A stretch of 64,000 nucleotides of DNA from Toxoplasma gondii ME49 (taxonomy: Eukaryota; Apicomplexa; Conoidasida; Eucoccidiorida; Sarcocystidae): contig NC_031476.1 in assembly GCF_000006565.2 (NCBI RefSeq), positions 5,269,900-5,333,899 on the forward strand. The letters are read 5' to 3'. A program made the translations under genes and the position numbers. Positions 56,745 through 64,000 of the stretch are shown piece by piece (the stretch's first letter is position 1; every line of letters starts with the position of its first letter). The notes beneath the pieces are model-generated. The model saw nothing but the letters and a program-made list of their open reading frames with translations. It did no database searches and had not been told where the DNA came from.

Positions 56745-59700
56745 ATGCCGACAAGTGCGCAGGTAGGGAAGCCGCTGAAAGCACGGACTTCACTGCTTCG
56801 TCTGCGTCTCCGCGTACTTTTCCTTGCCTTTCTGTCGCGGCTGCTGTGTCTCTCACTCACCTGCTTGTGGGCGCATCTGCATCCCACCTACAACAGCCAG
56901 TCTTCTCTGCTGCACCCCACAGCTCCAAAGAGACAGGACTACATTTCGCCATCCCTCTTGGCTCGCCGTCTGTCTGCGCCGCACAGCGCGGCTCTCAGAC
57001 ACTTCCACCCTTTCCATCTCACAGTTGAGTCTGCGCCTCTGTCTCTCTCACAAGAACAACGTAACGACCGGAAGCAGAGAGCAGGCTTGGAGGAGGGAAG
57101 AACTCGGCAAGACGCTCCACCTGCAGAGCAAGCCAGAGTGCTCGTCCTTACATCTGTCACAGACGAAGGGATCGCGCAATTGTTTCCTCGACGCGGCGTC
57201 GGGTCGGGTGTACGTACACCTCAAACTCAGGCGCGGTTGCCGAGCCCGGAAGACGCCCCTGGTTTTCTGGCGGCTGACGTCGCACCTGTGAGTGCTCTGC
57301 CTCCTTGGGGACGCGACTCGCGTCTCTCGTCCTCGCTTTACAGAGGAGAAACGCAATGGGAGGCAACGAAGAAACAGTCTCTGAATTCTGGCGGCCGCCG
57401 CGTGTCATCTGGGGGTTCACCGGCATCGCGTGTCTCTTCCTCCGGTTCGAGCCCAGGGTTTCAGTCCGATCAGAGAGTCTTTGGGAATTCTCCAATCAAC
57501 GAAGTGAAACTTGATGGCGTTCTTTGGCGCCTTGTCGTGCCCTTCCTTAGCTGGGACGGCGAATACTTTCTGACGTTTGCGCTGCAGAAGACGGCGTACT
57601 ACTTTGAGCTGACGCATGCCTTCTTCCCAGGTCTCTCTGTGGTGTACATACACTTAGGTGGCTTCCTCCGACGCCTGCTGTCGCGCGCTGCCGAGGTCGC
57701 TGATAGTGCTGTGCCTCGTTCTTCCTCCCGCTTCTCTGCCAGCCAGTCAGAAGAGAGCGAGGAGTCCCGGTCAAGCAAGGGATTTCAGTCGTCTCCTCCT
57801 CTCCAGGACTCCTTTCCGTTTCCTGCGCGCATCGACGACGCCGTTGTCTTTGGCTTCGCCGCCGTGCTTGTCAGCAACTTGGCCTTCGCTCTCGCTGCGC
57901 TAGGTGTCTTCGAAGTGGCGCGCATGCACCTTGCTGCAGAGGCTCGCGTGAGGGGGGAAGCCGACGAACAAAGCAGAGACTCTCGGGATTCAGCGTGTCC
58001 ACTCTTTCCTGGGGAAAACTGCTCGCCTGCTGCGGCTGTCTATACAGCTCATACTGACAGCGACACGGAAGGACGGAAGTCTGTCCATTCGTCTTCAGAT
58101 GGGACACAGCGTCACTCGTACTTGCAGGCTTCATGGAAACGCGAAGGCGAAGACGTCTATGTTATTGAAGAAGAGAGAAATCGACAAATGCCCAGTGTGG
58201 AAAGGGTCCGAGACGAAAATGAAGAGTCTTGCAGAATCGCGTTCCTTGCTGCCGGTTGGTTCTCCTTCTCCGCCGCCAACATCCACATGAGTGCAGCGTA
58301 CACCGAAAGTCTCTTTGCGGCGTTGACCATGTGGGGTTTGTATATGCTTCTCTTCGCTGAGCACCCACCGGCTGGGTCCCCGCAGTCTTTCGACTGTCTC
58401 GACACTCCAGAAGAGGCACCCCAGGATGGGAAGGACATGCCAAAGGCCGTAAGGAGCAAGAGGGAATTTAATGCAGAGAGTCGCTTGAACTGCACATCTG
58501 TCAAGCAGTCAAGACACGAGGCGTCTTCTCGCAGCAAGGAAGTCGAGAAGGCTTCTCCGCGTCCCTGTCAGTCGACGTGTGCAACGTCTGCCGTTCGTGC
58601 AATGGGAAAACGCATTCGCAAGCGTTTTTTGACACTTTTGCTTCCCTTTCTCCTCCGTTTGGGGGCAACGTTTCTTTTCTTCTTGGCGTCTTTTCTCCGA
58701 TCCAACGGGTCGCTTGCTCTCGCCCCGCTGTTCTTCCATACTCTCCGGACATGCCCTCTCGTTGGGTCGTTGAGACCAAGAGGCAGGCAGCCACGTCCGC
58801 CGAACGCCTCGTCGGCCATGGTAGGCAACTCGCCACACGACAGGAAAACGCACGGATCGCGAGAAGGCGACAAATCCGAAGCGGCAGCACTTTCCCGGCG
58901 TTTGGGAAACAGCGACGAAAGCGTGGAAGGACGTGGTAGAAAGGACGAAGCAACGGACGGCTCAGTTACACACACCGCAGTGCAGACACAGACTTGGCTT
59001 TGCCATGTCAGAGGACGAAGAAGTTACGGGAGACTCCTTGTCGCCACAGGATATCACTGGATTTTTGCGCTCTTCCAGGCTGTCGCCGTCGTCTTACCTA
59101 TTTTCCTAGCTATGGCTTACCCCTGGTACCTCTACTGCGCATGCCCTAAAACGTCTCAAGTCGTGACGTCGACCTGCCACGTTGCATCCGCTTTTCTCGG
59201 CCAGACTGTCCCTACACCGTATAGCCAGGACGCGGAGGCGGACTCACTGGATGTGCTCCCGTCTTTCGTACCAGGTGCTGAACCATCTGCTGGTTTCGTT
59301 TCTTCTTCACTGAAGGAGTCAGACGCAATGCCTGCTCCCCGCCAGGACTCTGGATACTCTACCGTGTCGCAGAGCTTCGGTCCGGCTCCCCTTCGTCGGC
59401 ACACCTTGACTTTCTCGCAGTTTGCCTACCGTGTCCTTGCTGTGGGATTGCCTCAATCAGCCGCTTCCGTTTTCTCTCGTTTGCGTCGGTTCCTTTTTGG
59501 CTCTCGTGCCTATTGGGCTTCGGAAGCTGAGCAGGTTGCAACCGAAGCAGCTCTCGACAGTGCAGTTTCACTGGGCGTACATGCAGTCGGGAGAAACCCC
59601 GTGACGGGTCCAGCTGTAGAGACACCCGAGCGCGGGTGCGTTTCTGGCCCTTCTGAATTCGGGCTTCAGTCAGGTCCAGGAAGTCTGCGGGTCTTTCTCG

Positions 59701-61063
59701 GCAATAAGGAACGCGTTATCTCGAACGCTGCTTCGCCGATGCCGCCGTGGTGTTCAGCGCGCGTTCCAAACATATACCCATGGATCCAACGCGAATACTG
59801 GGACGTCTACTTTCTAGGCTTCTTCCGCTTCAAGAACTTGTACCTCATTATTCTGGCTCTGCCTTTCTACTTCCTTGCCATGTCGTGCATTCTCTTTTTT
59901 CTCCGGCGAACGTGGGGCCCGGGGCGCTGCGCCGAAACGCTGAGTGATGACGCAGTCAATCAAGGAAGGGAAGCGACTGGGGAACTGCTAGAGGGAGAGA
60001 AACCGCGACACTCACTACGTGGCATGCAGGGTTCGAAGAATTTCAACTTGCGATGGTCCAAGAATGTTACTTCTCTATGGAGACAAGGTGGACGATTCTG
60101 CCTCAGCGTCGTACTGGATCCTGCCTTCGGCGAAATCTGCCAACTCGCGTTCCTCATGATGTTCATGTTTCTGTGCGGCAACACAAACGTAAGTTTTTTA
60201 TCGATGTTCTGCGTAGCCTTCCACGTTTGCTACTTCTTTGAATCTGTCCTTTTCCACATGCGCCTCGGATGCTTGAACGAAGGATCTTTTCTCTGTAAAT
60301 CATCACGCCGCCACTCTTGTCCACCCACGGATACCCACAGACAAACGCGTCGATTTGGTGAGCGCCTAGCCTCGTTTCAGACCATGACGTTTAAGCAGTT
60401 TCCGTTTTACGAGGCCGAGTCTGCTGGCTGCAACCGTTCGTATGCGCGCATTTCTAAAAATGCGTCTTACGCGTTGCTTGACCCAGACGCTTCCCTTGTT
60501 CTGAGATCTATCATCGAAGGCGATATTCTTTCCACCACCGTTTGGAACTTCATTCCTGAAATCAACGTATCACTGGTGCTTCTAACGTTATGTGTTATGC
60601 TTCTTTTTTGGTGCAGGTATTTGTTCGTCTCAGCACCGCATCACCAATTCTTTTTCTGAATATGGCGCGTCTACATGATGCATACAGCTGGAGAAAGAAG
60701 CATTTTCTCGCGAAAAGTGTGTCTTCGAGCTGCGTGTCGCCGTCATGCTGTCTTTCTGGGCGTGCTTCTTCGATGACAACCGTCAGCCGTGATCAACATC
60801 AGAGAGGCTTTCGCATGCACACGAAGAATGCAAGCGAGCACTCGAGTGCCGCGGACCGAAAGCCAGATGGTGCTGTCTCACGGGCTGATGCTACAGGCTC
60901 GGGCTCCTGCGACGAGGATATTGTGAGATCAGGCAACAACGCGAATTGTGCAAAGGTCCCCCCGCCTGTTGGCTGGAGATGGTGGGGCTTCTGTAGCTCT
61001 ATAATTCTCCTTTGTCACTTCTTAGGTCCCCTGTTTTTTGGCTGTTACGTTACATGGACTTAG
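56745..61063 (+). CDS. PIGV: PIG-V (GPI mannosyltransferase II), enlarged, 2 exons
   Basis: Predicted ER enzyme adding the second mannose to the GPI anchor precursor from dolichol-phosphate-mannose; GPI anchors hold most coccidian surface antigens. Exons are 56745-60566 and 60617-61063, in phase, giving 1422 aa against about 400-500 usually. Family motifs in order: LSWDGEYF (residue ~269), THAFFPGLS, AANIHMSAAYTESLFA (~512), FLASFLRSNGSL (~645), YPWYLYCAC, YPWIQREYWDVYFLGFF (~1010) with ILALPFYFLAM, and INVFVRLSTASPILFLNMAR near the end. WDGE carries the acidic residue typical of this glycosyltransferase class. The extra length is polar, Ser/Arg-rich insertions between membrane segments. The intron is only 50 bp; without it the frame ends after HHQFFF, whereas splicing gives the family's C-terminal V-F-x-R-x motif. 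The frame is open back to 56400, but 56745 has the best ATG context. Confidence 0.85.
60567..60616 (+). other. 50-bp intron in PIG-V
   Basis: Donor AAC/gtatca, acceptor ttttggtgcag/GTATTT, phase 0 on both sides. Its length is not a multiple of three and it is open in frame, so reading through gives a different, shorter C-terminus. Confidence 0.65.
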
Positions 61064-63377
61064 GTAGCTTCGTGAGGACGCGCGGCGATACAGCATTTTT
61101 ACTGCCGAAGGTTCCTGTGGTCTTGTCTAAAATTACAATTGGCTTCGAAAGAGTGAGTCTGGTAGTACGACCTGAGGAGGCTGCCGTTTTTGATCTGTTT
61201 AAAATCAAACTACAAGGTGCTGTACGAAGAGCAGCGTCGGGATTATTTCCCCGAACAAGCTGCATACCCCCATGCCATGTACAGAGATGCGTCAGAGAAT
61301 CGCATATTCTAGTGTAGCAGCACGATGGAGCTCAACAACTGCAGGGGACGGAATTAGTTGGCTATCTGTTGCCCTGTACTCACAAGCATTTGCAACCTAC
61401 TCTGTACCGCACTCCACAGTGTTACAGTGATTCAGAACTGGCCACCTCCACGTTTGAAGTCGATGAAACTACATGCAGACGCATACCTACGCAAGCTCGG
61501 GAAGATGACCAACAAGGATACTGACGATAAGAAATGACTACATAAGAGATGCAGTGCATGTTTTGCTATGAGGCGTCAGCTGGTTCGAGGTTGCTGGCTA
61601 ACCCTTCAGCGGTCGGGAGCGAGACGGCTTCAGTCACAAGGGGTTTCTGCTGTGGACTCATAGTTCAGATAATTACGGTGGCAGTTGCATGAGTTAATCG
61701 AAGGCAAGCTGGCTCGGACGGCAATGACTAACGCATCATGCCTTCTGGGTGAGGCGAACATCTGAAACAGTGACCGAACATCACGCAAGCACCCCCCTTA
61801 GTACCTGGTGGTGGGAATTGCACACAAAATACCGGCAGAATGTGCAGCAACAAGAGCTTGTCCCGGTCCTAATGAAGTTTGCTTTTGTGTGTGAATGTCA
61901 GCGTTTGTTAGCATATTTTCCACCAATGGGTTTTGAGAGCATACGCGCCACGGAAGACGTCTATGTGTGAGCTAGTTTGCGAACAATAGTGTTGCAAGCC
62001 TCACAAGAACGCATTGAGCAACCCTGCCACAAACGAAACGACTCCGTACGTCCTTGGAGGAGCGAAAACCACGGGATCTCTGCTGAAGGTTGCCGTTATT
62101 GAGGTTTCAACCCCATGTTTCCTCTCAGGATGGAGCATGCAGTTTGCTTATTTGAGGAGCCAGTGACTGATAACCTGACTGAAACCAGGCCCCCGACACT
62201 TGTCACTGGAGTTTTCGCGTGTTCTTCCAACAAACGACTGCCCATATTCGCAAGTAGAGGAACAACGTTCAGGCCCACAACGGGAAGAATTTGCCACATC
62301 CCAAACGGCACCTGTATCGACACGAAACTTCTCAACGCAGGACTATTCCTTTGTTTCCGTTTTTCTGGAGGGCGAAGCCCGCTATGCCTGTCCTTTTAGA
62401 ATCTTGCACGTAATCCCATGTTTTTTGAGGGAACTGGTTCTAGATAGTTCTTAGCAGCAGAGAATTTTGGTCACCGAAGAAACAATTTACCATCTAAGAG
62501 GGTCCCGAGGCTGCATCAACATCGGGCTTCCGTAGAGAGGCTGGCAACGTGATACAACTGTTCTAAATTGGTTGTCTCTACAGAACTATAACCCGCAATG
62601 AAAGAAGGAATAACCACTTTAGTGTTTTCTGTATTCTCTTCAAATCTCTGTTCGTCTGATCCGACAACCGTTGGCCCCGCCTCTGCCTTGCGAGGGGCCC
62701 TCAGTGTCCTGCATGCAACCCGCAGCCTCAATGCTGATTGGTAATTTTTGAGCGACACTCACGCGGATCGATGAAATGCTGAACATCGATTTCTCATCTC
62801 TAGCATTCAACGACGCATTCACTCACCCTGCACGCAATGGCATACGGCCGCTGCGCCGCATACCCTGTTCAAGTATACGCACTGTTGCTTTTCGGGAAAT
62901 TCCGAAAGTGGGACGGCCTGGGTGTGCAACGGCGTAACCTAAAAGTCGATTTTTGGCAGTGAAAGGACTTAAGAATGCATTAAGTCGCTTGCACCAAGAT
63001 GATCATCGCCAAGCTCATATATAATTCTGCTAGCGCGCAACAGACGCTAGTCCTACGTCCATCATCTCATTTCTTCTTGTGCTTAGTAAATGCTGCTGTT
63101 CTCTTACACAACTGAAACAACTGACACACCCGCACCGTTTCAGATGAAGTCAGCACTTCCGGACGCTGTCCATAGAGTAATCAAAGAGCTTGAGTGCCGG
63201 CAGTCCTGATCGTCACGAAGAACGTTCGGTTTTCTGTCAGGGACCGCATGTATAATCTTCTTCAGGTGTGTTCTTATGCATGCAACCTTCCCGACTGTAC
63301 ATTATGCAGGGTCATTCTCTTGTGATACACAAGAAAGATCCTGAACCACAAATTGTACAAAGTTCTTCGTTCTCGTG
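61064..63377. other. Intergenic region between PIG-V and the kinesin gene
   Basis: About 2.3 kb. Overlapping open frames lie at 62115-62454 (plus), one containing FVSVFLEGEARYACPF; this could be a decayed exon but no splice sites or family match support it. Otherwise nothing is seen. Confidence 0.4.
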
Positions 63378-63401
63378 ATGCACTGCTCGGGGGTTGGGGG
63401 C

Positions 63402-64000
63402 ATGCCGACTGGCAATACGCTTTCGGCTTGTTCGGATAGCACGCTGAGCAGGCCGTCCGTCGTACCGTGTGTCCCATGCTCTCTTGGCCCACGTCGCAGG
63501 AGCGGCAGCACGACCGACCGACTGGCTGCCACTAGATGCCATCTGGTGTCGCCCATCCAGGTTATTCGCGGCCGAGACAGGCGACGGACCTCCGTACCTG
63601 CAGGTCGATTTAACGGTGGCCAGTCCGATGGTAACTACACTTCTGAGGATGGCTACTCACGGAGAGCGAGCAGCCAAGGAGCGGGCATCAAGAAGCCGAG
63701 TAATGCCGGGGCTGCTGATGAACGCTGTGTAACAAGTGGTTTTTCCGCTGATAATGTTGGAGGATCTGAGAGAAACATTTCAGACAAGCGTGTTGTTGTC
63801 CGAATTCGGGGAGTCGGTCCCAGGAGCAGCAGAAACCTGGCACTTTGTGTGCATCCCGAGGACAACACTCGAGTTATTTGTCACAGAGGAACTTGCCTGC
63901 AGGAGTTCCGGTTCAGTCGGGTATTTGCTGATCCGGAATCGAATGATGACATTTACCATGAGATAGGAGGCCCACAAATAGTCGAGGCAATTGGCTTGGG
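63402..64000 (+). CDS. Kinesin-like motor protein, 5' part only (cut by window end)
   Basis: An open frame runs from ATG 63402 to the window edge with no stop; an in-frame ATG at 63378 would add eight residues, and an in-frame TGA lies about 40 bp further upstream. The first ~127 residues are a polar, Ser/Arg-rich extension. Then the kinesin motor begins: DKRVVVRIRGVGP (strand 1, where kinesins have VxVRxRP), TRVICHRG, EFRFSRVFADPESNDDIYHE (kinesin F-x-FD-x-VF...Q-x-x-(I/V)Y), and GGPQIVEAIGLG just before where the P-loop GQTGSGKT should come. Motor proteins of this type move on microtubules in spindles, conoid-associated structures or flagella; the subfamily cannot be told from this part. 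Two signature residues are unusual: Gly-Val where RP is normal, and Ser-Arg-Val in place of FDxVF. Confidence 0.72.
   Translation, partial: MPTGNTLSACSDSTLSRPSVVPCVPCSLGPRRRSGSTTDRLAATRCHLVSPIQVIRGRDRRRTSVPAGRFNGGQSDGNYTSEDGYSRRASSQGAGIKKPSNAGAADERCVTSGFSADNVGGSERNISDKRVVVRIRGVGPRSSRNLALCVHPEDNTRVICHRGTCLQEFRFSRVFADPESNDDIYHEIGGPQIVEAIGL

Noticed and set aside
62115..62454. Possible decayed surface-antigen (SRS-like) exon
   Set aside because: Only a few Cys and a vague FVSVFLEGEARYACPF pattern; Cys spacing and length do not fit an SRS domain.
1..64000. CRISPR arrays, insertion sequences, rRNA or organellar fragments
   Set aside because: No regularly spaced repeats, transposase motifs, rRNA cores or obvious mitochondrial/apicoplast insertions were noticed; small organellar inserts could still be missed by eye.

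Overview
The window is nuclear DNA from a coccidian apicomplexan of the Toxoplasma/Hammondia clade. Two landmark genes settle this: a complete two-exon GRA1 (190 aa) and a complete two-exon MAG1 (452 aa), head to head. Genes are split by GT-AG introns, the intergenic DNA is long and carries AT microsatellites, and no bacterial operon structure, CRISPR array or insertion sequence is seen. Gene order (CDK7-like kinase, secreted PP2C, mitochondrial ACP, RING protein, GRA1, MAG1, PIG-V) matches my recollection of the T. gondii chromosome that carries GRA1 and MAG1. Several GRA1 residues differ from the T. gondii protein as I remember it, so Hammondia hammondi or a divergent T. gondii strain are both possible.

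Layout. 0.1-2.3 kb: CDK7-like kinase (minus). 7.3-12.6 kb: secreted PP2C phosphatase with eight exons (plus). 15.2-17.0 kb: mitochondrial acyl carrier protein (minus) whose phosphopantetheine serine is replaced by cysteine. 18.9-21.7 kb: RING plus ZZ-finger protein (plus). 22.8-26.8 kb: unknown helical protein with about 13 small exons (minus). 27.9-29.4 kb: IQ-motif coiled-coil protein like DRC10 of the axonemal nexin-dynein regulatory complex (minus). 31.0-33.6 kb: TMEM33-family ER/nuclear-pore membrane protein (plus). 35.7-38.0 kb: orphan protein (minus). 40.3-41.0 kb: GRA1 (minus). 42.4-43.8 kb: MAG1 (plus). 45.7-48.4 kb: unresolved exon-like blocks (minus). 49.3-54.4 kb: 1709-aa low-complexity protein with a Tudor-like C-terminus (minus). 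56.7-61.1 kb: PIG-V GPI mannosyltransferase with large insertions (plus). 63.4-64.0 kb: 5' end of a kinesin, cut by the window edge.

The genes do not form a pathway. Three encode proteins of the secreted compartment (PP2C, GRA1, MAG1). GRA1 and MAG1 share a 1.4-kb upstream region carrying at least five copies of the WGAGACG element known from Toxoplasma dense-granule promoters. The most notable observation is the mitochondrial ACP with Cys in place of the 4'-phosphopantetheine Ser, which suggests an ACP that no longer carries acyl chains and acts structurally, for example in Fe-S cluster assembly. Splice sites were read by eye; exon phases are internally consistent wherever exon coordinates are given.
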